A stretch of DNA of 64,000 nt from Acetobacter pomorum (GCF_002738225.1 NZ_PEBQ01000108.1:36530-100529), one strand, 5' to 3'; positions 29,311-39,772 are shown, counted from the stretch's first letter. The notes: generated by a model from the letters alone, not told the origin. Made by a program: numbers and translations.

Positions 29311-31152
29311 TCATGCCTCCTGCCCGCTTTCTCCACCTTGGGCAGCCCACATGGATGCATAGACAGCATTCTGGGCAAGCAGGGCTGCATGCGTGCCACG
29401 CTCAACAATATACCCATCTGCCATAACCAGAATTTCATCTGCATCCACAATAGTGGATAAGCGATGGGCAATCACAAGCGTTGTGCGGCGCGCTGAAACC
29501 GTTTTAAGCGCGGCCTGTATTTCTTTTTCAGTATGTGTGTCTAACGCACTCGTGGCCTCGTCAAGCACAAGAACGCGTGGGTCTTTCAAAATCGTACGGG
29601 CAATGGCAACACGCTGTTTTTCTCCACCGGAAAGTTTCAGCCCCCGCTCACCAACCTGTGTTTCATACCCTTCCGGCAAGGACATGATAAAATCATGTAT
29701 CTGCGCAAGCTGGGCCGCCTGCTGCACCTCTGCGGGCGTGGCCCCTAGTCGTCCATAGGCAATATTGTAGCCAATACTTTCATTAAACAGCACGGTATCT
29801 TGCGGCACCACGCCAATGGCTGCCCGCAAATCTGCTTGTCGATAATCCCGCACATCATGCCCATCCACCATTACGGCACCGGACCATACATCGTAAAACC
29901 GGAACAATAGTCGGCTGATGGTGGATTTTCCTGCCCCTGTGGTGCCCACAATGGCCACCTTGCGCCCTGGAGCCACCTCAAAACTGATACCATGCAGAAT
30001 TTCACGCTCCGGTCGGTATCCAAAATGTACATCCCTGAACGCAACACGTGCAGGCGCAGAAACCTGGAGGCGCGTGGCGATTGAGAGCGGATGCACAGGG
30101 TCTGCCACCTCCACTTCCTCTTCCGTCAACCCCAGCATGTGTTCAAGATCCACCAACGCGGTACGAATGGCGGAATAAACAGAACCCAGAAAATTCAGCG
30201 GCCCATAGAGTTGCAGCAGATATGTGTTGACCATCACAAACTCGCCAACCGTAATGCGCCCGGCTTCAATATCATGCCCGCCCAACAGCATAATGGCGGT
30301 AAGCGACAGCGCGATAATGGCGGCCTGCCCAAAGTTGAGAAACCCTAGGGAATACTGCGTTTTGCGCGCGGCCAGTTCATAACGCGCCTGTGCGCTGTCA
30401 TACCTTTGGGCTTCGTGCTGCTCATTGCCAAAATATTTTACGGTTTCGTAGTTCAGCAAGCTGTCCAGCGCTTTGCCCGTGGCCTCGCTGTTGGTTTCAT
30501 TCATCTCACGTCGAATACCAAGCCGCCAGGATGTAAAGCGCACGGTAAACAGAATGTAGGCTGCAATCATCAACGCCATTAGCGCCACATACTGCCAGTT
30601 AAAAACACGCCAGATAACCACCATCACCAGCGCTGCCTGCACGATGGTAGGAGAGATGGACATGATCATCCGCAGCAGAGTTTCCACAGCCTCTGTGCCG
30701 CGTTCAATCGCGCGTGTGACCCCACCAGTACGACGGTCCAGATGGAACCGCAGGGAAAGTGCATGCATGTGCTCAAAACTGCGGTAAGCCGCCTGCCTTG
30801 CCACCCGAAACCTGACTGGCGCAAACAACGCATCTCGCAAATTGGTAAGTGCTGCAGAAACCAGCCGCACTAATCCATAACAGAGAATAAGAGCCGCTGG
30901 CGCCATGGCCAGCGAATGCGGGTGCGTAAACTTATCCACCACACGGCTGTAAACAAGCGGAATACCCAATGTGGCCAGTTCGCCCCCCAGCATAACCACA
31001 AGAACCAGCACAACGCGCCAGCGCAGGGCATGATTTTCCTGTGGCCACAAATATGGCAGCAAACGTGAAAGTGTTATGGAAACCGGCTTTTTGAGCGACC
31101 CGGCAGCCGCGCGACGTGGGGACATACCCCGCATGTGCCATGCTGGGCGCAT
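29311..31152 (-). CDS. ATM1-type ABC exporter (fused permease-ATPase)
   Basis: 613 residues from ATG 31152 (MRPAWHMRGMSPRR) with GCGGGG upstream; in-frame starts at 31221 and 31134 are alternatives. Half-transporter of the ABCB7/Atm1 family, associated in relatives with export of glutathione-bound sulfur/Fe-S precursors or heavy-metal detoxification. Six membrane helices in the first 330 residues, with the family stretch VNTYLLQLYGPLNFLGSVY, then the ATPase: Walker A VGTTGAGKSTISRLLFRFYD, Q loop, VLFNESIGYNIAYGR, signature LSGGEKQRVAIAR, Walker B VLVLDEATSALD. It is divergent from the NUDIX gene. The link to Fe-S metabolism is inference from family and from the suf operon and gshB in the same window. 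Confidence 0.9.
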   Translation of the reverse strand: MRPAWHMRGMSPRRAAAGSLKKPVSITLSRLLPYLWPQENHALRWRVVLVLVVMLGGELATLGIPLVYSRVVDKFTHPHSLAMAPAALILCYGLVRLVSAALTNLRDALFAPVRFRVARQAAYRSFEHMHALSLRFHLDRRTGGVTRAIERGTEAVETLLRMIMSISPTIVQAALVMVVIWRVFNWQYVALMALMIAAYILFTVRFTSWRLGIRREMNETNSEATGKALDSLLNYETVKYFGNEQHEAQRYDSAQARYELAARKTQYSLGFLNFGQAAIIALSLTAIMLLGGHDIEAGRITVGEFVMVNTYLLQLYGPLNFLGSVYSAIRTALVDLEHMLGLTEEEVEVADPVHPLSIATRLQVSAPARVAFRDVHFGYRPEREILHGISFEVAPGRKVAIVGTTGAGKSTISRLLFRFYDVWSGAVMVDGHDVRDYRQADLRAAIGVVPQDTVLFNESIGYNIAYGRLGATPAEVQQAAQLAQIHDFIMSLPEGYETQVGERGLKLSGGEKQRVAIARTILKDPRVLVLDEATSALDTHTEKEIQAALKTVSARRTTLVIAHRLSTIVDADEILVMADGYIVERGTHAALLAQNAVYASMWAAQGGESGQEA

Positions 31153-31243
31153 TTTGCAACCCCGCCACACCTTGCCACCGCCTTTACCACACCCGATAAC
31201 AACGTCAGACACGTTCGGCACAGTTCAACAGGATCTTGTTTCC

Positions 31244-32116
31244 ATGTCTTCTGACATCACGCCTTTTCTTCGGCATCTCAGGCAGTGCAACACGGCTATC
31301 ATTCCTGGCAAACGTGCCTCTTTTTCTCTGGCGGGTACAGCTGCGGGATGGATTACACCGGAACTGTTTGACAGGCTGGAACAAGAAGGCCTTGGCAACC
31401 GCACATCCGGCTTTAACCTACCAGACCCCACCAAACTGGAAGCGTTGGGTGAAGTTCTGGCGCAGGAAGGCTTTTATCGCTCCCACCACGAGCTGTTTGA
31501 TGTCCGAACAGATGCAGGCCAACCTGCCATTGGGCGCATTGACCGAGGAGCCTTACCTCTGTTTGGGCTGGTTGCCGTAGGCGTGCATATGAATGGATTG
31601 GTCCGCAAGGCAGATGGCCTTTACCTATGGACAGGTCGCCGGGCTGCAAACAAGCGGCTGGACCCCTCCAAACTGGACCATCTGGTGGCAGGTGGCGTAC
31701 CTGCGGGCCACACCCCCCGCGAAGCCTTGATAAAAGAAGCTGCGGAAGAAGCCAGTATTCCCCGTGATCTTGTCGCTCAGGCACAGGAAACCGGGCATCT
31801 GGTTTATGCCATGGAACGGCCTGAAGGCCTGCGGCGGGATATTTTAGTCTGTTACGATCTGTATCTGCCCGAAAACTTTGAGCCAGAAGCCGCAGACGGT
31901 GAAGTGGAATCCTTCGCCCTACTACCTTTATCCGAGGTTTTTCAGATCGTGCGGGACACGGATGAATTTAAGTTCAACGTCAATCTGGTACTGATTGACC
32001 TGTTCCTGCGCCATGGCCTGATAGATACCAGCACACCCGCAGGCCAGCAGCTACGGGCGGGGCTTAACCACGGTCTTTCCGCCGCCAGCCCCGGCCATCA
32101 TCCTGTTTCAGCCTGA
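31244..32116 (+). CDS. DUF4743 / NUDIX hydrolase
   Basis: 290 residues from ATG 31244 (MSSDITPFLRHLRQCNTA) with AGGA upstream. An N-terminal DUF4743 region (about 1-110) is followed by a NUDIX domain. The NUDIX box reads GGVPAGHTPREALIKEAAEEAS, with the REALIKEAAEEA metal-binding helix intact. The family includes yeast YJR142W and the NUDIX part of S. pombe thiamine pyrophosphokinase Tnr3, which act on oxidised thiamine diphosphates; that activity is inferred from family only. Its stop codon and that of glnD lie in one palindrome. Confidence 0.9.
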   Translation: MSSDITPFLRHLRQCNTAIIPGKRASFSLAGTAAGWITPELFDRLEQEGLGNRTSGFNLPDPTKLEALGEVLAQEGFYRSHHELFDVRTDAGQPAIGRIDRGALPLFGLVAVGVHMNGLVRKADGLYLWTGRRAANKRLDPSKLDHLVAGGVPAGHTPREALIKEAAEEASIPRDLVAQAQETGHLVYAMERPEGLRRDILVCYDLYLPENFEPEAADGEVESFALLPLSEVFQIVRDTDEFKFNVNLVLIDLFLRHGLIDTSTPAGQQLRAGLNHGLSAASPGHHPVSA

Positions 32117-32130
32117 AAAATCAGGCTGAA
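32107..32130. terminator. Palindrome containing both convergent stop codons (NUDIX and glnD)
   Basis: TTCAGCCTGA/TCAGGCTGAA, a perfect 10-bp stem (32107-32116 with 32121-32130) and AAAA loop. The TGA of the NUDIX gene is 32114-32116 and the stop of glnD is 32121-32123. There is no T tract, so it may act as an RNA 3'-end stabiliser or weak two-way terminator. Confidence 0.6.
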
Positions 32131-35108
32131 TAACGGGCATCCGCACATGCGCTGGCCTCGGCTTCAGCCTCTTTCAGCCCGGCCAGCAAACGCTCCCGAA
32201 TTTCTTCCAGACGTTTTTTATCCGTGATTTTCAGACCAAAAAGGTCTTTCACATAAAAAACGTCCACGGCCCGCACGCCATATGTGGTGATATGGGCCGA
32301 GGCAATTTGCAGGTTTTCACGGCTCATGGCTGCTGTCACATCATGCAACAGGCCGGGCCGGTCACGCCCATTGATTTCAATAACGGTATAGGTGTTGGAA
32401 ATTCCGTTATCTATGACCACGCGCGGTGGAACATGGATGGCACGCATGCGCATAGGCATGTGTCCAAACCCGGCACGGGCAATTTCCTCACCAATATCCA
32501 GATGGCCGCTTAATCCCTGCTCAATCAGAGATGCCAACCGGGCAAGTTTATGCGTTTCCTCGTACGCCTGCCCGGAGGTATCCTGAATCCAGAATGTATC
32601 CAGCGCCATACCGTGCGTCATGGTATGAATACGCGCATCCACAATGGAAGCGCCAGCCAAAGCCAGAGCCCCAGCTATTTTTGAAAACAGGCCTGGCACG
32701 TCCACCGTGTAAATGGTGACTTCCGTAACCCCTCGCGCTGGCAGGGGCAGTACTTCTACTGTAAGCGGCGCATCCTTAGCGTCTGCCGCACGAATAAGAC
32801 GCGCATGGCGCCGATGTGTTTCATAATCAAAGGAAAGCCAATACCCTGCATATCCCAACCCCAGAAAACGTTCTATATCCTTTTGCGGAATACCGTCTTC
32901 AGCCAGAATATCTGCTGTAATTTCCTTGGCGTGGCGCACACGCACATCGCGCTCTGTTGTTGCCAGCCCCCCGGCCAGAACTTCTGCCACACGCACATAC
33001 AATTCACGCAGGAGCGTGGCCTTCCATGCATTCCATACGCGGGAACTGACGGCACGCATATCCACAATGGTCAACAGCAGCAACAGGCGCAGACGTTCTG
33101 GAGACTGAACAATATCCGCCACATCCAGAATGGTTTTGGGGTCATCAATATCACGCTGGAATGCTGTATGGCTCAGCAGCAGATGATGCAGCACCAACCA
33201 TGAAACTGTTTCTGTTTCCTCACCCGACATACCAAGGCGCGGGCAAAGTTCTGCCGCAATTTCCGCCCCGATTTCAGAATGATCTCCACCCCGCCCCTTG
33301 GCCACATCATGCAGCAACACGGACATATACAGCGCCCGTTTGGAATGCAGGCCCTTGACCAGCTCGTAAGCAATGGGGATTTCATCTGCCATGCGGCCAG
33401 CGGCTACTTCATCCAAAATACGCACGGCTTCTATGGTGTGCTCATCCACCGTAAACACGTGGTACGTATCAAACTGCATCTGCCCGACAATACGCGCCCA
33501 ATCTGGAATCAGACGGCCAAAAATGCCGGTTTCATTCAGAATATGCAGCCAGTGTGCATGCCCTGCTGGCGGATATTCTCCATAGGCCGCAGAGTAGGAC
33601 AAGCCACTTTCTTCCACCACAGACGGCACAGAAGCTGTTGCGGGGCGACGCCGGGGCTTTTGTTCCACCGTGGACTCATCACCACACAGCAGATCAAGGA
33701 AAATGCGTGAGGCTTCCGGGTTATCCCGCAGGCTTGTGGCCCTCCGCTCCCACCGGATAAGCTGATGCCGCGCCAATGGATGCAACGGACGGCGGCGCAC
33801 ACGTGCCCAATCCAGAATCTGCATCATTTTAATGGGTTCCTGATCGAAGCTTACGCCACGATCAGGTAGGATCTGCCCGTCCAGCAAGGTAAACCCGGCC
33901 TGCCGCATGGCCTCATCCGGCTTGGCCGCATTGGCCACAGGGCCTTGAGCCTGCCGCAGCACTGCAGGTTCCAGCACATGGGTCAGCCGCATAACTTCCC
34001 GCGCAGTCAGGAAGTAATGGCGCATAAAGCGCTCTACCCCATTCTGCCGCCCATGCCGGGTATACCCCATACGGGCACCAATAACGGGCTGCATATCAAA
34101 GGTCAGCCGTTCCTCCGCACGCCCTGCCACATAGTGCAGGTGCAAACGCACCGTCCACAAAAAATCCCAAGAACGTCGGGCACGCGCAGCTTCCTGCTCC
34201 GTCAGCAGGCCCATCCAAATAAATTCTGGAGCTAGCAGGTCTTTTACATGCCGCGTGCCAAAGGTGTTGCGGCACATCCAATACAGGGTTTGCAGATCAC
34301 GCAGCCCGCCGCGCCCTTCCTTGATGTTGGGTTCCACCAGGTAGGGGCTATCTCCAAAGCGCCGGTGCCGTTCCAAACGTTCACGGCGTTTGTCATGGAT
34401 AAAACCAGCAGCACCGGCCTCTACGCTGGCCAGAATATATCGGGCCTCAAACGTTGCAAAAAGAGCTGTATCTCCGGCCAGCTGGCGCGCATCCAGCAAT
34501 GCTGTGCGGACTGTGGTGTCCTTTTTGGATTCTTCAATACATTCATTAATGGTGCGGGTGGCGTGCCCCACCTTTACGCCCAGATCCCATAGAAAATACA
34601 AAACGTATTCAATAAGCGGGTGAGCCCGTTCTGCACTTTCCTCCGCCACCAAAAACAGCAGATCAATATCACTGAACGGCGCCAGAAGCCCACGCCCATA
34701 GCCACCTGTTGCCGCTATGGCAAAACTGGGCAATGTGCCACTTTCTACAATACCCACTCCAATAGTGGCGCGTACAGCCAGATCTACAATGGCCCGTACC
34801 ATAACATCTGTAAAAGCCGCTATCTTTTTGGCCGCCGCAGCCCCTTTAAGCTCATGCTGCTCAAACCGGGCACGAATATCTGCCTGATACCGCCCCAGAT
34901 GACGGCGGAAAATGGCAACAGCATCATCCCGTTCAGGAATAACAGCATCTTCCGGTGTGGCGTCTCTTAATTCCCGCGTCAGACACGCAGAAAGCATTTC
35001 TGGCGTTAGGGTTGCCAGCATGGTCATGTCGGACTGCTGCGCGGCGGCAGGCTCTACGGAAGGGGTGGGCATGAGAGGGGAATTCTGCTCCTGAATACGG
35101 TCTGGCAT
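32121..35108 (-). CDS. glnD: [Protein-PII] uridylyltransferase / uridylyl-removing enzyme
   Basis: 995 residues. Nitrogen-status sensor that adds or removes UMP on PII. Domains: disordered N-terminus, nucleotidyltransferase (GGYGRGLLAPFSDIDLLFL near 150), helical GlnE-like region, HD phosphohydrolase (LLHDVAKGRGGDHSEIG near 610), and two C-terminal ACT domains that bind glutamine (VTIYTVDVPGLFSKIAGALA and VIEINGRDRPGLLHDVTAAM). Starts nine bases after the mutS stop on the same strand, so mutS-glnD is likely one unit. Confidence 0.97.
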   Translation of the reverse strand: MPDRIQEQNSPLMPTPSVEPAAAQQSDMTMLATLTPEMLSACLTRELRDATPEDAVIPERDDAVAIFRRHLGRYQADIRARFEQHELKGAAAAKKIAAFTDVMVRAIVDLAVRATIGVGIVESGTLPSFAIAATGGYGRGLLAPFSDIDLLFLVAEESAERAHPLIEYVLYFLWDLGVKVGHATRTINECIEESKKDTTVRTALLDARQLAGDTALFATFEARYILASVEAGAAGFIHDKRRERLERHRRFGDSPYLVEPNIKEGRGGLRDLQTLYWMCRNTFGTRHVKDLLAPEFIWMGLLTEQEAARARRSWDFLWTVRLHLHYVAGRAEERLTFDMQPVIGARMGYTRHGRQNGVERFMRHYFLTAREVMRLTHVLEPAVLRQAQGPVANAAKPDEAMRQAGFTLLDGQILPDRGVSFDQEPIKMMQILDWARVRRRPLHPLARHQLIRWERRATSLRDNPEASRIFLDLLCGDESTVEQKPRRRPATASVPSVVEESGLSYSAAYGEYPPAGHAHWLHILNETGIFGRLIPDWARIVGQMQFDTYHVFTVDEHTIEAVRILDEVAAGRMADEIPIAYELVKGLHSKRALYMSVLLHDVAKGRGGDHSEIGAEIAAELCPRLGMSGEETETVSWLVLHHLLLSHTAFQRDIDDPKTILDVADIVQSPERLRLLLLLTIVDMRAVSSRVWNAWKATLLRELYVRVAEVLAGGLATTERDVRVRHAKEITADILAEDGIPQKDIERFLGLGYAGYWLSFDYETHRRHARLIRAADAKDAPLTVEVLPLPARGVTEVTIYTVDVPGLFSKIAGALALAGASIVDARIHTMTHGMALDTFWIQDTSGQAYEETHKLARLASLIEQGLSGHLDIGEEIARAGFGHMPMRMRAIHVPPRVVIDNGISNTYTVIEINGRDRPGLLHDVTAAMSRENLQIASAHITTYGVRAVDVFYVKDLFGLKITDKKRLEEIRERLLAGLKEAEAEASACADARYSA

Positions 35109-35116
35109 CTTGGTAT

Positions 35117-37771
35117 CTATTCTGCCACCTGTGCCTGATCTTCCTGCGCGGCTTCCTTGCGCAATTCATACAGAAGATCCAGCGCTGCACGGGGTGTCAG
35201 ACTATCCGGGTCAATCTCCATCAAACGTTTACTTAACGTATTTTGGGGTTCAATGGGTAATGTCTTCTGCGTGTCAAACAGCGGCAGAGGTTCGGGTATT
35301 GTATTTTCAGCACGTTCCAACTCCCGCAGCAGGCGTCCGGCCCGGTCTACTACAGCATGCGGCACGCCAGCCAACCGGGCAACATGCACACCCCAGCTTT
35401 TTTTGGCTGATCCTGCAAGCACTTCATGCAAAAACACAATCTGCCCCCGCCATTCCCGCACTGCCATAGTGTGCAGGGAAAGCCGCGGCAACGTATCCAC
35501 CAAGCGCGAAAGTTCATGAAAATGCGTTGCAAAAATTGCGCGGCAGCGCACGGTTGAATGCAAAGCCTCCAACACGGCCCATGCAATAGCCAAACCATCC
35601 AACGTAGCCGTGCCACGCCCGATCTCATCCACCACAACCAAAGAACGCGGGCCAGCCTGATTAAGAATGGCGGCTGTTTCTGTCATTTCCACCATAAAGG
35701 TGGAGCGCCCACGTGCCAGATCATCAGAAGCCCCCACGCGGGAGAAAAGCTGGTCCACCACCCCGATTCGCACCCGATCTGCGGGAACGGGAAAGCCACC
35801 CTGCGCCAAAATAACAGCCAGCGCCGTCTGGCGCAGATAGGTGGACTTACCGGCCATATTTGGCCCTGTGAGCAGCATAACGCGCTGTTGCGGTGCTAGA
35901 TCACATGTGTTGGGCGTAAAGCGTGTGCCTGCTGGCAGGGCAGCTTCCACCACCGGGTGGCGGCATCCTTCCAAGGCAAATGCACAATCTTCCGTCACCT
36001 CTGGCCGGCACCATGTGCCATTCCCCGCCAGATCAGCACAGGACTGTAAAACATCCAATACAGCCAAAGCCTGTGCCAGAACCGGCATGCTACGCTCTGC
36101 CAGAACCTGCGCAACCAGCTTGCTGAACAATTCTTTTTCCCGTTGCGCGGCCTTCTCTGCTGCTTCTGTTATGCGGGCATCCAGCGTTGAGAGTTCTTCC
36201 GTAGCAAAACGCGCGTTGCTGGCCGTACCCTGCCGCAAGATAAGTTCTGGCTTATCCTTCAGTTTGGCGCTGGCAGCCACAGGCACTTCCATGACATAAC
36301 CAAGCTGCGCGTGATGGCGAATTTTAAGGCTATTTAACCCGTAATGCGCAGCATATTTGGCCTGCAAACCCGCGATCAGACGGCGCGAATCATCACGCAA
36401 TCCACGGTATTCATCCAGCTTGACATCATAGCCTTGTGCAATAACGCCACCATCATCCAACCGCGCCGGAAGATTTTCCGCCAACGCGCGCACCAGTTCG
36501 GCTTCAAGCGCCTGCCCTCCGCCCAACCGTGTAACAGCCTGATGTATGGCTGGCGGCAAAGAGGCGTTGCCCCCCGTAAGAATGCGTGCCGCTTCCCGCG
36601 CTACCATAAGGCCATCACGCATGGCTGCCAGATCTCGCGGTTGCCCGCGGCCCAGAGATAAGCGACCGAGTGCGCGTGCAATATCGGGCGCTTTTTTAAG
36701 TGTGCCGCGCAATGCCTCTCGGCGCACGGAATCTTCTTTCAGCCACCACCAGCCATCCTGCCGGGCAGCAATCTGCCCTGCATGTGTAAGGGGGGCGGCC
36801 AGCCATTCCGCCAGCATACGCGCCCCTGCGGCACTGACCGTACGGTTTACGGCGGAAAATAACGTATGTTCCTCCCCTCCGTCTCGCGCACGCAAAATAT
36901 CCAAACTGGCACGTGTGGCCGGATCTATCCCCAGAATCCCGCTTTCATTCTGCGGAACCGGATGCGCCAAACGTGGCAACTTGCCAGCCTGACTGCGCTG
37001 CACATATTCCACTGCCATAGCAGCGGCCACGCTTTCCTCATCCGTAAAAGTGCCAAAGGCTTCTATACTGGCCACATCAAAGGCATTGGCCAAACGCTGG
37101 CGAGCTGTATCCGCGCCTGATGCCACCGTTTCTGGCGCACGCCGGGCCTCGTAATCCGCCAGATCAAGAATGGCGGGCGCCAGAATTTCTGCAGGATCCA
37201 AACGGCCCAAAAGCGCGGGAAGGCCTTTGCCTGTCAGGCTTTCGGTTTCAAACAGCCCGGTTGAAACATCAATCCACGCGGCACCGATCACTGTATCAGC
37301 AAAGGATACCTCGGCCTTTTTACCTTTCCCCTTTCCTTGCGGCGCAGCGAGCGCCAATGCGAGCAAAAGGTTGGAGCGCCCAGGTTCCAGCAGTTCATCT
37401 TCTGTAAGCGTGCCGGGAGTAATCACTCTCACAACACCACGCGCCAAAGGTCCCTTGTTGGCTGGCCTGCCTTTGCGGGGTGTTTCTGTCTGTTCCGCCA
37501 CCGCCACGCGGAAACCGCGCCGGATCAGACGCGCAAGATAAGCAGGGGCCGCCGCCACGGGCACCCCACACATGGGAATCGGCTCCCCCGCATGCGTGCC
37601 GCGCGCTGTCAGGGCAATATCCAGCGCAGCGGCTGCAGCCGTGGCATCATCAAAAAACAGTTCGTAAAAATCACCCATGCGAAAAAACAGCAGGGCTTCT
37701 GGGTTTTCGGCCTTGAGAGTAAACCATTGCGCCATTGCTGGCGTGGCACCTTTGGAGGAAATGCGTGTCAT
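35117..37771 (-). CDS. mutS: DNA mismatch repair protein MutS
   Basis: 884 residues, normal length. Binds mismatches and recruits MutL. N-terminal mismatch-reading motif FFRMGDFYELFFDDA (Phe and Glu that contact the mismatch), connector and lever domains, ATPase with Walker A LTGPNMAGKSTYLRQTAL, Walker B VVDEIGRGTATLDGLAIAW and ATFATHFHEL-type switch (AIFATHFHELSRL). Ends with a dimerisation helix-turn-helix. No mutL is in this window. Confidence 0.97.
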   Translation of the reverse strand: MTRISSKGATPAMAQWFTLKAENPEALLFFRMGDFYELFFDDATAAAAALDIALTARGTHAGEPIPMCGVPVAAAPAYLARLIRRGFRVAVAEQTETPRKGRPANKGPLARGVVRVITPGTLTEDELLEPGRSNLLLALALAAPQGKGKGKKAEVSFADTVIGAAWIDVSTGLFETESLTGKGLPALLGRLDPAEILAPAILDLADYEARRAPETVASGADTARQRLANAFDVASIEAFGTFTDEESVAAAMAVEYVQRSQAGKLPRLAHPVPQNESGILGIDPATRASLDILRARDGGEEHTLFSAVNRTVSAAGARMLAEWLAAPLTHAGQIAARQDGWWWLKEDSVRREALRGTLKKAPDIARALGRLSLGRGQPRDLAAMRDGLMVAREAARILTGGNASLPPAIHQAVTRLGGGQALEAELVRALAENLPARLDDGGVIAQGYDVKLDEYRGLRDDSRRLIAGLQAKYAAHYGLNSLKIRHHAQLGYVMEVPVAASAKLKDKPELILRQGTASNARFATEELSTLDARITEAAEKAAQREKELFSKLVAQVLAERSMPVLAQALAVLDVLQSCADLAGNGTWCRPEVTEDCAFALEGCRHPVVEAALPAGTRFTPNTCDLAPQQRVMLLTGPNMAGKSTYLRQTALAVILAQGGFPVPADRVRIGVVDQLFSRVGASDDLARGRSTFMVEMTETAAILNQAGPRSLVVVDEIGRGTATLDGLAIAWAVLEALHSTVRCRAIFATHFHELSRLVDTLPRLSLHTMAVREWRGQIVFLHEVLAGSAKKSWGVHVARLAGVPHAVVDRAGRLLRELERAENTIPEPLPLFDTQKTLPIEPQNTLSKRLMEIDPDSLTPRAALDLLYELRKEAAQEDQAQVAE

Positions 37772-37811
37772 ACCTCTATCATAAAGTGCTCACACACAGC
37801 GGCAACAGCCT

Positions 37812-39689
37812 TTAGGGCACGATATCTGTGCGTTTTTCAGCCATCTTCTGCAAAATCTGCACAACGGTGGCAATGCAGGGTTGCCACGGGGCATTCCCCT
37901 CGCCTGCCTGTGGCTGGCGTATCACCCGAACGGATGGATACCACAGGCTACGCACTTCTCCATCTGGCTGCGTGATGGTGGAACCAGATGCCCAGCGCCA
38001 GTCTCCGCCAAAGCGATCAAGCAGCAATACGGGCACGCCCAGCAGACCGCCCAAATGAGCGATCATGGTATCTACAGTCACCACCACATCCAGGCCGATC
38101 ATGATACGGGCTGTTTCCAGCACATCACCTTGAGGCAATTTTTCCATTGGGAATGGTGGTTGCGTGCCCTCAGCATATTTTTGAAGAGACTGGAACACAA
38201 CATTATCCAGCCCACTCAAGGGCGCCAAAACCTGCGGATTTATTGAACGCCTACGGTCAAACTGATAAGTTGGGCTTCCGGCCCAGCATAGCCCGATCCG
38301 CAGCAGTTTTTTTGCCCCAACTGATATGGGTTTTTGCACGCCTGCAATATCGGACTGCCATGCAAAAGGCGCTGCCAACCCTAGCACATCCGGCAAGCTC
38401 ATAAGACCACAAGCCGCTGTGGCTTTGGAGGCATGTTCGTTAGGAGATACTTCTACATTCGGCAGATGGGCGAGATCCATCTGCTGCACAAAACGATGGA
38501 TGCTGTGCGGCACATGTAGCAAAACCGGCACACGCTGGGCCGCAGGGGCAACATAGCGCAGAAACTGCAACACATCGCCCAAACCTTGCTCAGCATAAAG
38601 CAGCACGGGGTCTGCTTGTGGCTTACCCTCCCATTGCGGCAACCCGGCAGCACAGGCCGGAGGGGCTACAAGCTGGCGACGGGCCTCTAACAGTTGCCAA
38701 CCTTGGGCAAACCGGCCTTCTGCCAAATACATCACGCCACGGTTCATACGTGCACGAGCGGCATCCACACCTTTGCCAGCCAGCTCCTCTGCTTTGCGAA
38801 ACAATGCTTCCGCCTGCGCACTTTCACCCAGATCAGCCAGAACAGTGCCGTAATTAAACATGAGGCGTGCATCATGATGTTGCAATGCACATGCGGCCTG
38901 AAGTTCTTGCGCGGCTTCTTTCAACTGCCCCAACGCCATACATACCAGCCCCAGATTGCTGCGTGTTTCTGCTGCTTTGGGTTCCAGTTGGGCAGATTTT
39001 TCCAGAACGTTTCGGGCTTCCTCATAATTGCGGGTTGCAAACAACGCCGCCCCATGATTGGCCAAAGCGGGTGCGGACGTTGGCAATTCTGCCGCCACCC
39101 TCCGAAAATACGGTTCAGCCTCCGCAACCTTGCCAGCTCCATGCAAAATCATGCCATGCAGATTTTGTGCAAACAGATTTTGCGCATTCAGCCGCAAAGC
39201 CTTGCCCGAAACATCTATCGCTTTCTCCATCTGTGCGTGACGAGATAGAAAAGCAGCCAGAGCCAGATGCCGCTCCTGTTCCAATGGCCGTAACTTTATG
39301 GCCGTGCGCAAAGCACGTTCAGCCTCTGCAATACGTTGCTGCGCTTCCAGAACACTGGCCATGGCATCATGCGCACGCGGGTCTCTTGGTGATGCCAGAA
39401 CGGCAACGTGGATAGCTGCGCGTGCGGCCTCTATCTTTCCTTCCGCCAGCAACGCCAAACCCAGCGTGATATGAAAATGTGGTTCAGCCTGTAACTGCAC
39501 AGCCTTGGCCGCCAAAGCCACAGCGGCACGGTTATCTCCGCCCGCGCGCGCTACACAGGCCATGCCATGCAGTGCGCCAGCATGGTGCGGATTCTGCCGC
39601 AAGCCATCTTGCAGAACACGCAAAGCCTGTTCAGCATTGCCCTGTGCCAGCAACTCCAGTGCAGATTCTACCTGCCTATCCATTTGCAT
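37812..39689 (-). CDS. TPR-repeat protein with C-terminal GT9-like glycosyltransferase domain
   Basis: 625 residues. The first about 370 residues are tandem tetratricopeptide repeats of 34 residues (e.g. AEPHFHITLGLALLAEGKIE, with A-x3-A-x6-P spacing). The C-terminal 240 residues match the ADP-heptose:LPS-type GT-B fold seen in TPR-linked proteins: LCWAGSPTYQFDRRRSINP, GLDVVVTVDTMIAHLGGLLG, GDWRWASGS and SLWYPSVRVIRQP. Such fusions are common in alpha-proteobacteria and are presumed to modify proteins or polysaccharides; substrate unknown. It lies 40 bases upstream of the mutS start, on the same strand. Confidence 0.85.
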   Translation of the reverse strand: MQMDRQVESALELLAQGNAEQALRVLQDGLRQNPHHAGALHGMACVARAGGDNRAAVALAAKAVQLQAEPHFHITLGLALLAEGKIEAARAAIHVAVLASPRDPRAHDAMASVLEAQQRIAEAERALRTAIKLRPLEQERHLALAAFLSRHAQMEKAIDVSGKALRLNAQNLFAQNLHGMILHGAGKVAEAEPYFRRVAAELPTSAPALANHGAALFATRNYEEARNVLEKSAQLEPKAAETRSNLGLVCMALGQLKEAAQELQAACALQHHDARLMFNYGTVLADLGESAQAEALFRKAEELAGKGVDAARARMNRGVMYLAEGRFAQGWQLLEARRQLVAPPACAAGLPQWEGKPQADPVLLYAEQGLGDVLQFLRYVAPAAQRVPVLLHVPHSIHRFVQQMDLAHLPNVEVSPNEHASKATAACGLMSLPDVLGLAAPFAWQSDIAGVQKPISVGAKKLLRIGLCWAGSPTYQFDRRRSINPQVLAPLSGLDNVVFQSLQKYAEGTQPPFPMEKLPQGDVLETARIMIGLDVVVTVDTMIAHLGGLLGVPVLLLDRFGGDWRWASGSTITQPDGEVRSLWYPSVRVIRQPQAGEGNAPWQPCIATVVQILQKMAEKRTDIVP

Positions 39690-39772
39690 GGCTGTCAGCG
39701 GCTCCTTTTATAGTCTGATATGCCTCACAAAGTGCATTCCGTGCGCGGCGTGTATGCTTTACCATATATGCC

